Shown in pieces: positions 12,336 to 21,890 of a stretch of DNA of 64,000 nt. The first letter of the stretch is position 1. Each line of letters opens with the position of its first letter. Made by a program: the position numbers and the translations under genes. The notes beneath the pieces were generated by a model. It worked only from the letters and a program-made list of their open reading frames with translations. It was not told the DNA's origin and did no database searches. Source of the stretch: Melampsora larici-populina 98AG31. Its lineage: Eukaryota > Basidiomycota > Pucciniomycetes > Pucciniales > Melampsoraceae. Location: the NCBI RefSeq assembly GCF_000204055.1, contig NW_006768771.1:1256-65255 (forward strand), given 5' to 3'.

Positions 12336-12878
12336 TCAATCTTTACGCAGTAAAGTCTTGGTGATGTCCATGGAGGACGGGAGTTTACTAACGATAGTTT
12401 CTCCAATGAATTTGTCATGAATGTGTTGCAGTCCATCGACCGCAAGTAGGCCAGCGAGGGCATGTTGGTTGTCCGTGATATAGGACTCGAGATCGTTGAA
12501 TACGATGTCAGTCCACTTGAGGTAGGCACGAGCTTGATTCTCGTCCGAAGATGCTTGGAAATGTTCCTTTAGAAGTTTCCACATCTGGATAGGATCAGAC
12601 ACAACCTTCTTCGCTACTACGCGCATGCGGTTATCTTGGTCGATGCAACCATACAAGATACCAGCGGCCTTGAGTTTCTTGGCGGCGAAGGAGGCAATCT
12701 TGGTTGTATGATCGTTGTCTTTCGATTTGATAGGAGGAGCTGGTGGATGATCCACATTGATGAACTCTTGCAGATTACAAGACATCAGATGAGCTTCAAC
12801 ATCTCCCGACCATTCGACATAGTTGGTCTTGGCCAGCTTCGGAAAATGAACACGTGTAGATGATGAAGAGTCGGTCAT
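12336..12878 (-). CDS. Copia gag (UBN2-like), starts the polyprotein
   Basis: The ATG at 12878 is the first in the frame after the leader; the product is 180 residues up to the TGA. The sequence has the copia gag (UBN2-type) pattern: KL.KTNYVEWSGDVEAHL near the N-terminus, then ARAYLKWTDIVF and the L...LPSSMD segment. It would form the particle that packages element RNA. It ends at an in-frame TGA and the same frame continues as protease/integrase. Confidence 0.8.
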   Translation of the reverse strand: MTDSSSSTRVHFPKLAKTNYVEWSGDVEAHLMSCNLQEFINVDHPPAPPIKSKDNDHTTKIASFAAKKLKAAGILYGCIDQDNRMRVVAKKVVSDPIQMWKLLKEHFQASSDENQARAYLKWTDIVFNDLESYITDNQHALAGLLAVDGLQHIHDKFIGETIVSKLPSSMDITKTLLRKD

Positions 12879-12950
12879 ATCAAAAGAAAAATTTGAAAAA
12901 TTTGAAAAGATGATATTCGATCGAAAAATTTGAGAGATTCGCGACTAGTG

Positions 12951-12969
12951 GAGCGCTGGGCTCATAACC
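12951..12969 (-). promoter_or_regulatory. Primer-binding site matching the anticodon region of initiator tRNA-Met
   Basis: Directly inside the 5' LTR, the + strand reads GCGCTGGGCTCATAACC, which is the anticodon stem-loop of fungal initiator tRNA-Met (anticodon CAU within GGGCTCATAACCC). The minus (element sense) strand is therefore complementary to an internal tRNA segment, not its 3' end. Drosophila copia and yeast Ty5 are known to prime from such a half-tRNA. Confidence 0.8.
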
Positions 12970-13502
12970 AAACAACTTAAGGTATTACGTCTGTTTCTCT
13001 CCCTGATTAAGGATCAAGATCAGACACGGTCTTACTAGAGAAGACTCTGGATGATCGAGAGAAAAGACAATACCTGATTAAGGATCAAGATCAGACACGG
13101 TCTTACTAGAGAAGACTCTGGATGATCAAGAGAAAAGACAATCTATAAAAGAGATTGTAACACAACAAATGTTTTGAGTTCGATTAAACCACATGAGAAC
13201 ATAAACAACTAAACAATAACTAACACCTGATTAAGGATCAAGATCAGACACGGTCTTACTAGAGAAGACTCTGGATGATCGAGAGAAAAGACAATCTATA
13301 AAAGAGATTGTAACACAACAAATGTTTTGAGTTCGATGGGGAGAAAAAGGACAACATGAGGAAGGAGTTGTTCTATATAAATAAACCCAACGGACTCAAT
13401 GAGGCGTCATGAAGATAGAAGAGAAACGTATCATAATGCGCATCTAAACAAAACACGTCTTTGCGTGTAATGCGCTTAAGTGATCACTTTGTGATCCTGA
13501 TT
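12970..13502 (-). repeat. 5' LTR of the copia element
   Basis: 533 bp, near identical to 8224-8756. The visible differences (for example at about 13332, 13456 and 13478 against the other copy) are all C/T or G/A changes. Confidence 0.9.
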
Positions 13503-13507
13503 CAAGA
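13503..13507. repeat. 5-bp target-site duplication (CAAGA), right copy
   Basis: Matches 8219-8223. Confidence 0.8.
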
Positions 13508-14277
13508 TACCAATTACATGAGATCAAGGAAAGTGAAGCCTTCAAGCTGTATGTCAGATGTAATACCATACATTGGCTCACCGGTATTGCACGAATTTTG
13601 ACTAAGCTTTGCAGAGTGGATGGTTAGATTTAACTTGATGATCAATTACCAAGCCACAACATACGACAAACTAGAAGGGCAAAAAGGCTCACCAATAGCA
13701 CCGAGATTGATAGCTCATCAAGATAATGTCCTGCAAATCCAAATCGACCATTTCGGGAAATGGCCAATCGCCATGCGTTACGACGTGGCTCATCGTCGAA
13801 ACATCTGGGAGAACCGGCTAGAAGATGGAACCATGGCAGACGTCGGAACGTTGAACAAAGCTTTAGTTGAACAATGCAAAAGAGAAGCAAAGAATTACGG
13901 AGACTATGCTTACGACAACAACCCATTTGTGTTTGGAGGACCTATGCAAAACACCGGACCGAACGATGGCCTGACCTACCCAGAGAGCAACTCTTGGGAC
14001 GTAGCCGGGGCGATGATAGACAACCAGGCGGATATGGTGACCGGCAAAACGATTTCTGTATGGAATAAGCAACCAAGCACATCAGTAGTAGCAGATAGAG
14101 CGGTTAATAGACATGTGATGAGCAATGGGAAAGTTAGTCCATACAAAGGAACTAAATTCGATCCTGATTATCACCAAAAGCAACAGAGTAGAGTCAATTG
14201 GAATCAAAACAATCAAAATAACAATAATTATCATAGAAACGCCTACTTCAACAATCATCAGAACAATGGCTCTTATT
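13508..14277 (+). pseudogene. gag-like segment of the YR retroelement, downstream of the copia insertion
   Basis: An open stretch 13505-13618 (HEIKESEAFKLYVRCN...) ends in TAG, and a second frame opens at ATG 13620 and runs into the N gap. Its product includes HFGKWPIAMRYDVAHRRNIWENR and ends in a Gln/Asn/Tyr-rich tail, typical of retroelement gag or pre-RT linkers. It is the continuation of the part cut off at 8223. At least one frame change separates the pieces, so the ORF is dead as it stands. Confidence 0.5.
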
Positions 14278-14377
14278 NNNNNNNNNNNNNNNNNNNNNNN
14301 NNNNNNNNNNNNNNNNNNNNNNNNNNNNNNNNNNNNNNNNNNNNNNNNNNNNNNNNNNNNNNNNNNNNNNNNNNNNN
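14278..14377. other. Assembly gap (100 N)
   Basis: 100 undetermined bases, a size often used for gaps of unknown length. It hides the gag-RT boundary of the YR retroelement. Confidence 0.99.
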
Positions 14378-15485
14378 CGTATGAAGTACAACTGCACGTG
14401 AAAAGCATTGGTCATGTTTCAAGGAAATATGGATCGATACAAGAATCCCGTTTGGAGGAGTCGCGGGGTGTGGAACGTTTGGTTGGCTGGCAGATGCTTG
14501 GCGAGATATCATTGTGGCGGAACTGAAGGTAGAGAAGGTCTTTTGATGGGTAGATGACAATATGTTTGTCAAAAGAGAAGGAGATACACTACAAATGGAA
14601 GAGGTGGTGAGAATAAGTACAGAACTAGGAGTGAAGTCGAACACTGAAAAATTTGCCAACTGGGCAATAGAACAAAAATACCTGGGGTTCATATGGAATG
14701 GAGCAGATAAATCAGTAAGACTACCGGACGAGAAATTAAAAGGAAGAATAGAGAAGATAGAAGACTTACTCACGGAGGGGAGGAAATGTTCGAAGAAGGA
14801 GATTGAAACGATAGTAGGACAACTAAGTCACATGACCTACATCTTGCCTCATTTGAAGTGCTACTTACACGACTTGTATTGGTTGGAGAAATCGTGGTTT
14901 AACCCCAAGGCGTCACGAGAAATCCCCGATAGGGCGCAATCGGAATTAAAGGAGTGGCGGAATGAACTAGCAATGTTCGATAGGTTAGTACTGACCCCCG
15001 ACGTAACACCAACTGAAATCGATTGGGTGGGAGAAGCTAGTACGAGTTTCGGTATTGGAGTCTTAATCGGGAATCGGTGGGCAAGGTTTAAACTGTGCGA
15101 AGACTGGAAAAGTAAAGGGATGACACAAGGAAGTAAGAAACGCGATATTGCATGGATGGAAACAGTAGCAGTAAGATTAGGCTTACTGATGACAGAGAAA
15201 TTACTGCCGACACAAAAGAAATCATTCATCGTATATACCGACAATACGACAACGGAGGCTGCGATCCGAAATAATAAGTCAAAAAATAGAGTTGTGAACG
15301 AAGAGTGGAAAATAATCCAGAAAGAACTCACTAGATTAGATTGTAAGTTGTCAGTAAGGAGAGTGGCGTCCGGAGATAATAAAGCAGACCAACTGTCAAG
15401 AGGAACGAAACAGGAAGGAGAAGGTCCGTTAGAAGTGGTGATCAACATCCCGATCGACTTGAAAGACCTGTTCATCAGAGATTAG
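14378..15485 (+). pseudogene. Reverse transcriptase/RNase H of the YR retroelement, interrupted
   Basis: From 14418 one frame reads IPFGGVAGCGTFGWLADAW, the RT block C region. It then meets TGA at 14544-14546 and continues WVDDNMFVKREGD, the catalytic VDD box. The uninterrupted part (14550-15485) covers RT thumb and RNase H: FGIGVLIG, an acidic Asp in VYTDNTT, and the closing VRRVASGDNKADQLSRG. CGA-to-TGA would explain the stop, since RWVDDN would be expected. A further TGA (14398-14400) and a frame change lie just after the N gap. So the enzyme is inactive as it stands. Confidence 0.75.
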
Positions 15486-15661
15486 GTCACTATGATAACA
15501 AATCAAAAGAAAATCAGAAATTTTTTGAAAAACAAAGAAGGGTCAGTGAAAAAAAAAAAAAAAAAGAGAGGTATCCACAGCGAAGAAATACTGACAAAAT
15601 CCTAATCTATCCTGCTCTGACCCCTTGACGAACCCATGGTATATCAATCGTGTCCCAACTA

Positions 15662-16795
15662 ATGAATAACAACTCATCCAATCAAACCAACGATTACGTC
15701 GACAGGGAGTTTACGTGGAAAGAAAACGCAGTGCAAGTGATGATGTTGAGCGGAAGTTGGTCACAGGCAACCTTAGAGAATTACAGCACAGCAATGGCTA
15801 AACTAGAGAGGTTCGGAGAAGCAAGAAAATTAACGAGGGACCAACTGCTTCCCCTAGAACAGAAGACACTGTGGGAATTCGTAGTTTGGGCGGGAAGACA
15901 GTGTGATGTTGAACTAGACGAAGAAGAATTATTAGAAACGACTGATGAGAAACACAAAATAGCGGCAAAGACACTCACGAAGTACATTACAGGAATTCGA
16001 TCCTGGCATCTCTTTCACGATTTACCCTTCCCAAACAAAAACAATAAAGTGGTGAAATTGCTGTTAAAAGAAGCAAGTATGGCAGACGCCATCGAAAAAG
16101 AGAAACAGAGCAATAGAGAAAAATCACCGGTGAAATTACGTCATCTAGCACAACTGGCGAAAGAGCTGTGTAAAGGAAATCAAAAGGAAAGAATTGCCTT
16201 AACTGTTGCGTTGGTAGCGTTCTGGGGAATGGCACGACTAGGCGAATTGGTGTCAGATAACAAAGCGAAGAGGTTAATTTCTTTCAAAGATATAATAACC
16301 AACAATAACCATACGTACATGAAGATGCGGTTACATGACGCCAAAACAGCGAAACCAGGAGAGATGCAGTACCTCCAACTTGATAGAATACCGTCGTTAC
16401 TATGCCCATGGGAGGCAATGCAACGATTAGTGAACGAGGCAACGTCGACCTCGATCCATCACCCCGTGTTCTCTTATTATGAGAAAGGAAAACTCGTAAC
16501 ACTGTCGAAATCAAACGCAGTCAGGATCTATCAGAAGGTGTGGAGCAAATACGATAAAGGACATACGTTAACAGGACACTCATTTCGAGTGGGTGGTGCA
16601 ACGTTTCGATGGAATGATAAACAGTCCTTAGGAGACATAATGAAGTACGGTAGGTGGGAATCTAAAGCATACCAACTCTATTTACGGAAGTATAATGAAG
16701 CCGACATAAAAGACACGAAATACATATGGGAATTGATGAGAATCGAAGAGAAAGATGAAGTGGAAAGGAAGCAAGAGAGATTGGAACTATGGTGA
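15662..16795 (+). CDS. Tyrosine recombinase (integrase) of the YR retroelement
   Basis: I chose the first ATG of the frame (15662); the product is 377 residues. An N-terminal SAM-like DNA-binding domain (about residues 15-120, with the TLENYSTAMAKLERF helix) precedes a catalytic domain with the expected residues: Arg in WGMARLGEL, HSFR in TGHSFRVGGATFRW, a GRW box standing for the second His/Trp, and the nucleophilic Tyr in SKAYQLYLRKY. This enzyme integrates circular cDNA in DIRS/Ngaro elements, which lack DDE integrases. The frame is intact although the adjacent RT is broken. Confidence 0.88.
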   Translation: MNNNSSNQTNDYVDREFTWKENAVQVMMLSGSWSQATLENYSTAMAKLERFGEARKLTRDQLLPLEQKTLWEFVVWAGRQCDVELDEEELLETTDEKHKIAAKTLTKYITGIRSWHLFHDLPFPNKNNKVVKLLLKEASMADAIEKEKQSNREKSPVKLRHLAQLAKELCKGNQKERIALTVALVAFWGMARLGELVSDNKAKRLISFKDIITNNNHTYMKMRLHDAKTAKPGEMQYLQLDRIPSLLCPWEAMQRLVNEATSTSIHHPVFSYYEKGKLVTLSKSNAVRIYQKVWSKYDKGHTLTGHSFRVGGATFRWNDKQSLGDIMKYGRWESKAYQLYLRKYNEADIKDTKYIWELMRIEEKDEVERKQERLELW

Positions 16796-17367
16796 TAGGA
16801 GAAGGGGCAGCAAAGAGTTCCCTTCTCAACAATGGTTACTTTAAATTTATTTAAATCTTAAAATTTCCTTCTTTCCTGAAATAAGGTTGAAAGTTTGTAG
16901 TTGAAACAGGAAGAGGTTGTATAGAGACTGAACTAATACACGCGAGATGGAGAAGTTCATAGAATACATAACAGACAACTGAATTAGGGGATGAACTCTG
17001 CAGATCAGTACCACTCGGGACATACCGAGAACGGCTCTCCGCTGGCTCTGGACGATACGTCCCGAGAGAAGGTAGCAGAGAGCCTACACGGTTTGCAGAC
17101 CCACGGCCTACCGGCCCCCCCCAAACCAGCCATGTAGCTTAAAGATTGTATTAGGCTATATAGCTAGCGGTCTCAGAACCAACGTAGAATATTTACGTGA
17201 GAGTTAATGAATTGTAATAAATGGTATTTACACAGAAATTGAGAATCAGAAAAGAAAGTAGAAATGAAAATGATCGAAATATAAAGAATAAACCTAGCTT
17301 GTGAAGAGTAATTTAATGGATGAATCAAGCATCTTCATCAACAGTATCGTTGCAAAATTGTCTTCAT
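16796..17367. other. 3' non-coding part of the YR retroelement
   Basis: No gene seen. It contains an 8-bp perfect hairpin (17014-17021 CTCGGGAC against 17059-17066) in a GC-rich patch (17000-17130). This patch could be the 3' folded or recombination region of the element. Confidence 0.45.
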
Positions 17368-17410
17368 TACGGGATGAGCAAAAACAAAAAGGTCCTCGGT
17401 ACTCGAAGGA
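17368..17410 (+). repeat. Right copy of 43-bp direct repeat of the YR retroelement
   Basis: Identical to 6607-6649. Read as repeat A2 or the element's right end. Confidence 0.7.
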
Positions 17411-17683
17411 CAAGTTATAAGCGAAAACATCTGACAAATTAAAGTGGTCACCGCCTCGGCTGAAAGTTCTCAAATCACTACATGATTGGTGGGTACAAAG
17501 CAAAATCTGTATATAGGCAGTAAAAGATCATATAAGTAAGACAGAAAGCTTCAAAAGGCATCGTTAAGAAAAGATTCAAAAGAATCGTACATACCCTAGC
17601 AAAATTCTTATTTAATTTTGGAGACGTATCATCAGCCTGCCCTTTGCTCTTTGTAACCATAAGCATTTCCGCTGAGCTGCGCA

Positions 17684-18647
17684 CTAGTAAGATCTAAAAC
17701 CGGTCTGGTATTGAGGTCGCGCCCAACAACCGATAAGTAAACTGCTTTTCAAAGTCTCCTTTAACAGGTACATACAGTGGGTAAACCCGAGTATGTGTTC
17801 CAAGCCAGTCCGCATAGAGGTTTGGGTCCGAAATTTTTGAGAAATTTTTGCCATTTTTTCTGCTTTTTTTGGCGGGAGAGTAAGGTTGAGGGGTGGTGTT
17901 AGGCTGCAAAACTTTTGGTTTTTTTTGAAAAAAAAGCAAATTTGGTTGTTATTTGCCACTTGAGCAGCCATATTCATTAAATTATAGGCCTAGTGCGCCG
18001 CTAAGTAGCTAGATAGGTACCTAATTGAGGCCTAGGTCCGAAAATCCAAACCTCTAAAAGAGTAAAATCATATTTTTGGTCTCCAAAACCATATTCCTAG
18101 ATTCATCAAAGCAATGCCTTTTCAATGGTCTGGGTGCCAGTCTCAAACATTCAAATTGAGTGCCCCGACATTGACCCAAAAGGTGAAATTTGATTTTGCA
18201 GGGCAGGTCGGAACACGTACTCGGGTTTACCCACTGTAGATGATAGAACATACGTGCGCTTGGATAGGTTTTTAGGGGTTCTTGGAGGACTACAGATGAA
18301 TCGCCAATATGAGATGAATGCTTAAGAGATATTATGTTACAGAACCAGGTAGCAACTTACCTGAGATCGAGGATCATGCTACACGTTGTCAAGCCATCAA
18401 CTTTGGTTAGCATCCTGGTCACGCAAGAGTTAAGTGATGAGTGTCCAATCAGTTTGAGAGTAAATAGCCAGCAAGACCTACAATCCAAGTGGAAGTGCTG
18501 ATGTGATGCCTGCAAAAACCCAAAGGTATCGAAATAGGAAAACTCTGGATTAGTTATCATCTTGATTCTTGGAGCATCAATTTAGCTGAAAGGCTCACCT
18601 GAAAAAGCCATGACAACGACAAGGAAGACGGACACATAGCGTATCAT
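17684..18647 (-). CDS. Candidate small secreted protein, last exon invaded by a MITE
   Basis: The model is complement(18151-18289, 18361-18544, 18599-18647), with GT-AG introns of 71 and 54 nt and phases that agree; it gives 123 residues. The N-terminus MIRYVSVFLVVVMAFS is a typical signal peptide. The mature part has Cys in LDCRSCW, NSCV and TTCS. Exon 3 reads through the edge of a TA-flanked MITE (17775-18236) and stops inside it at 18151. If the MITE and one TA are removed, the frame instead joins to 17772-17684 and gives a 124-residue protein with a different tail ending GFRSY. No family recognised; a secreted effector-like role is inference. The model rests on splice and frame logic alone. 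Confidence 0.4.
17775..18236. mobile_element. TA-flanked MITE (Tc1/mariner-type ends), 462 bp
   Basis: The 27-bp TIRs are 17775-17801 (CAGTGGGTAAACCCGAGTAT...) and 18210-18236, with one mismatch. The flanking bases are TA on both sides (17773-17774, 18237-18238). TA target duplication and CAGTG termini fit Tc1/mariner. No transposase is encoded. Confidence 0.85.
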
Positions 18648-18750
18648 GTTTCCTACTAGTACTACTCAAGAGAATGAAAAATGACTAGAAGTTTAGGATC
18701 TGATTGTTATTTGCCTGGGTTTTGATGATTTATGGTTAGACTACTTTATG

Positions 18751-19821
18751 CTAACAAGTGGAATAATCAAAGCAAGCGAAGCAAGAGGAACCTGGGTAAC
18801 TCTGGGGATTGAAGGAGACCCCCGCGCCAAGGTGGCCGTCTATGGACAGGGGAAAGCGTTTTTGTAGCGGTAGACGCATGATCGGATGGTCGCGAATGTA
18901 GGTTTTGAACGCTTCAGACGACCATCTGCCCACGTCTTGTATGTGTTCTGGCGGCAGACCTGCCTGAGCCAGGGCTGATGCGCCTCCCGATCTCATGGAA
19001 TGGCCGGATTTGTGAGCGCCGAAAAAAGTATGAAAACGTTTTAGAAACCACGACCTTGTGGGTACTGCGCCGGTGCTTGTGATGAATAGATGGGGAGAAG
19101 CGATGAAAGCCTTGTCGCGAACTTTCAAGTAAGACAGCAGAGAGGAGACGGGACAAGCTCCCGCGATCGCGCAGGATGAGACTACGATGGTAGACCCCAG
19201 GAAGTACGGGTCGCCCTTATGGTAAGGCAGGGTGTAGCGTATGAAGGAGCCACAGTCGGAAACCAAGACTGATAGCCTGGACAATATCTTCCTCTTGTCT
19301 CGGAGTTTCGCGTTGTCTGGAACTGTCAGCTTGCCTAACCGGTGCAGGGAGTGAAACCCCAAGATAATCATCGCGGTGAACAGAATGGAATCGTATGACG
19401 AATCCGCGGATTGGGAGACTCGAATTAGATCTGGTATGGATAGTGGCTCCTTGCGAATAACGGGAAGGGAGAATTGCTTTTTACAGCCTTTGAGGACTTT
19501 GCAAACCTCGGGATGGTTGGTGATGGAAGTGATGTGAGGTATTAAGGGTTGGAAGGCAGAAGCGATGCCTGAAAGATACGCTTCGACTGATCTGGGAGAA
19601 AGAGGTTTGCCTGTCCTGACACTAACGCGACGACAGGACGAAGATATAAAGGCGAAAAGGGATTGCACTGAAGGTGTTGGTTCGAAACTCTCTTCGCTGC
19701 AAAATTTCAGGAAGGATACGACAGCTGACCGATATTTTGATTTTGTTGATGAAGCCAATGCTTGGTCAGCATTGACTGCTGCCATTGCGGCAAGAAGGTC
19801 TCTTCGGGATGGGTAAGACAT
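18751..19821 (-). CDS. Tyrosine recombinase of the second YR retroelement
   Basis: Begins at ATG 19821 inside the end of the RT/RNase H ORF; 356 residues. The N-terminal half contains the core-binding helices (STKSKYRSAVVSFLKFC). The catalytic domain shows Arg in FHSLHRLGKL, HSMR in GHSMRSGGASALAQAG, a GRWSSEAF box and Tyr in KTYIRDH. The C-terminal tail (about 40 residues) is Gly/Ser/Cys-rich. It would insert the element's circular DNA. The overlapping start suggests reinitiation or frameshifting after RT/RH. Confidence 0.88.
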   Translation of the reverse strand: MSYPSRRDLLAAMAAVNADQALASSTKSKYRSAVVSFLKFCSEESFEPTPSVQSLFAFISSSCRRVSVRTGKPLSPRSVEAYLSGIASAFQPLIPHITSITNHPEVCKVLKGCKKQFSLPVIRKEPLSIPDLIRVSQSADSSYDSILFTAMIILGFHSLHRLGKLTVPDNAKLRDKRKILSRLSVLVSDCGSFIRYTLPYHKGDPYFLGSTIVVSSCAIAGACPVSSLLSYLKVRDKAFIASPHLFITSTGAVPTRSWFLKRFHTFFGAHKSGHSMRSGGASALAQAGLPPEHIQDVGRWSSEAFKTYIRDHPIMRLPLQKRFPLSIDGHLGAGVSFNPQSYPGSSCFACFDYSTC

Positions 19822-21769
19822 GTCTATTGTGGGTGGAAGGAAAACCTCCTTCCGGCAGGTCTATAAAGGGGGTAAATGGGGAAACAGTGGCGTAGGGCAG
19901 CTCGGCTATGACCGTGTCGGGAACGTTGCGTGATAAAGCGTCTGCGTATTTGTTTTTCACACCGGGTAAATGGGCTACCCTGACATCGACGCCTGCGCTG
20001 ATTATCTTCGAAATCACTGCCTGAAATAGGTCGCGGACTTTTTCCACCGGACGGTGGGATAGGAATAAGTCCCCGACGTTAGAGGAGTCGGAGCAGATCA
20101 AAATCTTCTTCCCGCCTCTCTCGATGCCTAGCAGGATGCCGTGACATGCTGCAGCCAACTCGGCCCAGAAGATGTCCCGCGAGGGAAGCGAGAGGGACGC
20201 GTGAAAGCCTTCTGCCGTGTTCGGTAGCCACATACCCAGCCCGCTTGGGTAAGCGTCCGTTGTGCAAATGAAGTCTGCCTCCTTGATGTGCCAAACACAC
20301 GAGGACAGAAACAAATTCCCGTCGGAACGTTCAAGGTTATCCGCGAGCCAGTTTAGGTCGTGTTGGATCGTCTTATTGTGAGGGACGATCAAGGATTTTC
20401 TGGTCTTGCCGGCGATCTTGTCCCAGGATGACTGGAGCGCCCAACGTCCAAGGGGAAACAAATTCAAACCCCACGACGCCCAACCCAGCATCGACTGCCA
20501 TTCGCGTAGGTTACGCGACTTCGTTTTGGTGAACGATCGAAGCGCCCAGACAAGGTCGGACTTCTTCTCCTCGGGCAGGGTGAACATCATATCGTTTGCC
20601 CTTACCAAGTGGCCTATGATCTCTAGGTTGACCCCGTGTAGCTGCTTCTTCCACTCCCATGGGATGTTGAGGAGGTCGAAGAGAAGCAAAAGCTTGGCCT
20701 GGTCGAGGGGAATCGTGTGGCCTTTGAAGGTGACCAGGGAATCCGCTGGGCAGACTCCCCACGTATCATCCATTAAGTTGTTGATGTGGGACAGGCCCAG
20801 CCGGGTTCTAGCGATCCGCAAGACCAGTGAGAAGAAAGAGACCCAGATTTTTGGGGAGGCTGCCGAACCAAAGTTTGCGCATTTGTCGATGTGGAAGGTG
20901 TCGCCTACTCTGACTACTTGGCGCATTTGCCAGAGGAGGGCCATGGCTAGCAAGCGGTACGCGTTCTGTACATCCGACTTCCACAGCGTCATCTTGATGC
21001 CTCGTCGATGCATGTCCGCCATATATGGGGCAAAAGAGATAAGAGAATCGAAGCAGCACTTGATACGGTCCTTGATGATGGAATCGTTCAGAGAAGGTTT
21101 CCCAAAACTCATGTCGGTGCAGACCCGCATCTTGGAAGAGCCCTTCTTCGCCACTAGCAGGAGGGGCGAGACCTTCATCCCCGGCAATAAGGTGTAGAAA
21201 CCCTTTGAGTACCTGCCCGCTTCCACCTCGGCGTCTCTGGCAGCAGTGAGTAGTTCAGGCGACTCGTCGCACACTTTGTGGTTCGGCACCATGACCGTTT
21301 TCTTGGACGGTATGTCGCTCATAGGCCAGAATCCGTGGGTGAGGCCGTCAACTACTGACTGGACGAACGGCTGGTTCGGGTGGTCCTTCAGCAGGTAAGC
21401 AAACATCTTGGTGTCTACCGGGCATTCAATGGAGAACAAATCGTCGTAGTAGGATAGAGCGAAACGAGCTTGGGGGTCTTGATCTAGCAAGGGTGGACGG
21501 TCTAGAGGGGCCGCGTACAGACTGGAGTCTATCGCATTAGAGTAGCCTAGGGCGCTTGTCCAGTCCCATTTGTATCCTCTTTTGTATTTTCGAACTCCGG
21601 GCTCGTCGTTTGTGAGCTCTCTGGACAGCCAGTCTTTGGTGAGAAAGTCTATGTCCGGAGGGATGCAGGTTGATGATTGAACCTCAGGCGGAGTGGGTGA
21701 TGCGTTGGTGGGATTCGTAGCATCCGATGTAGTCGCACATGTCGTGAAGGCGACCGCACTTAGAACCAT
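19766..21769 (-). CDS. Reverse transcriptase/RNase H of the second YR retroelement
   Basis: The first ATG in frame is 21769, but upstream splicing to the gag part is likely, so the true start is uncertain. RT: VSPLLLVAKKGSSKMRVCTDMS, LWKSDVQNAYRLL, NFGSAASPKIW, then the catalytic LMDDTWG box. RNase H: TTDAYPSGLGMWLP, WAELAAACHGI, ICSDSSNVGDLF and the closing KNKYADALSRN. No internal stop over about 660 residues, in contrast with the first YR element, so this copy may be younger or still functional. Confidence 0.88.
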   Translation of the reverse strand: MVLSAVAFTTCATTSDATNPTNASPTPPEVQSSTCIPPDIDFLTKDWLSRELTNDEPGVRKYKRGYKWDWTSALGYSNAIDSSLYAAPLDRPPLLDQDPQARFALSYYDDLFSIECPVDTKMFAYLLKDHPNQPFVQSVVDGLTHGFWPMSDIPSKKTVMVPNHKVCDESPELLTAARDAEVEAGRYSKGFYTLLPGMKVSPLLLVAKKGSSKMRVCTDMSFGKPSLNDSIIKDRIKCCFDSLISFAPYMADMHRRGIKMTLWKSDVQNAYRLLAMALLWQMRQVVRVGDTFHIDKCANFGSAASPKIWVSFFSLVLRIARTRLGLSHINNLMDDTWGVCPADSLVTFKGHTIPLDQAKLLLLFDLLNIPWEWKKQLHGVNLEIIGHLVRANDMMFTLPEEKKSDLVWALRSFTKTKSRNLREWQSMLGWASWGLNLFPLGRWALQSSWDKIAGKTRKSLIVPHNKTIQHDLNWLADNLERSDGNLFLSSCVWHIKEADFICTTDAYPSGLGMWLPNTAEGFHASLSLPSRDIFWAELAAACHGILLGIERGGKKILICSDSSNVGDLFLSHRPVEKVRDLFQAVISKIISAGVDVRVAHLPGVKNKYADALSRNVPDTVIAELPYATVSPFTPFIDLPEGGFPSTHNRHVLPIPKRPSCRNGSSQC

Positions 21770-21890
21770 CGCATTTGTTCTGGGCAAACCAAGACAAGAG
21801 AAAAATAGCGTTGGGTGGTGGGAAAGGTATGAGAAGTATTAGCTTTGTATTCGGGTAAAGACTGCCCTTCGCTTCGGTGAGGTGCCCTTC

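Larger units (their letters stand above)
8224..13502 (-). mobile_element. Ty1/copia LTR retrotransposon, minus strand, young insertion
   Basis: Two 533-bp LTRs (8224-8756 and 12970-13502) differ at about three positions, all transitions, and are flanked by a 5-bp duplication CAAGA. In minus orientation the order is 5' LTR, primer-binding site, gag, protease, integrase, RT, RNase H, polypurine tract, 3' LTR, which is the copia order (integrase before RT). The coding region is one frame (12878 to 8685) broken by two TGA codons. The LTR ends are not the usual TG..CA but GAATCAGG..GTTGTTT. Confidence 0.92.
6607..17410 (+). mobile_element. Decayed tyrosine-recombinase (DIRS/Ngaro-type) retroelement, split by a copia element
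   Basis: A 43-bp identical direct repeat lies at 6607-6649 and 17368-17410 and brackets, in order: an acidic gag-like ORF, a second gag-like segment, reverse transcriptase/RNase H, and a tyrosine recombinase. Gene content and order match YR retroelements, which carry short split or inverted terminal repeats rather than LTRs. I could not find the second repeat pair (B1/B2) expected of a full Ngaro structure. Decay is plain: an interrupted RT and frame breaks. A 5.3-kb copia element sits inside (8224-13502), and 100 N (14278-14377) hide part of the gag-RT junction. Confidence 0.65.
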
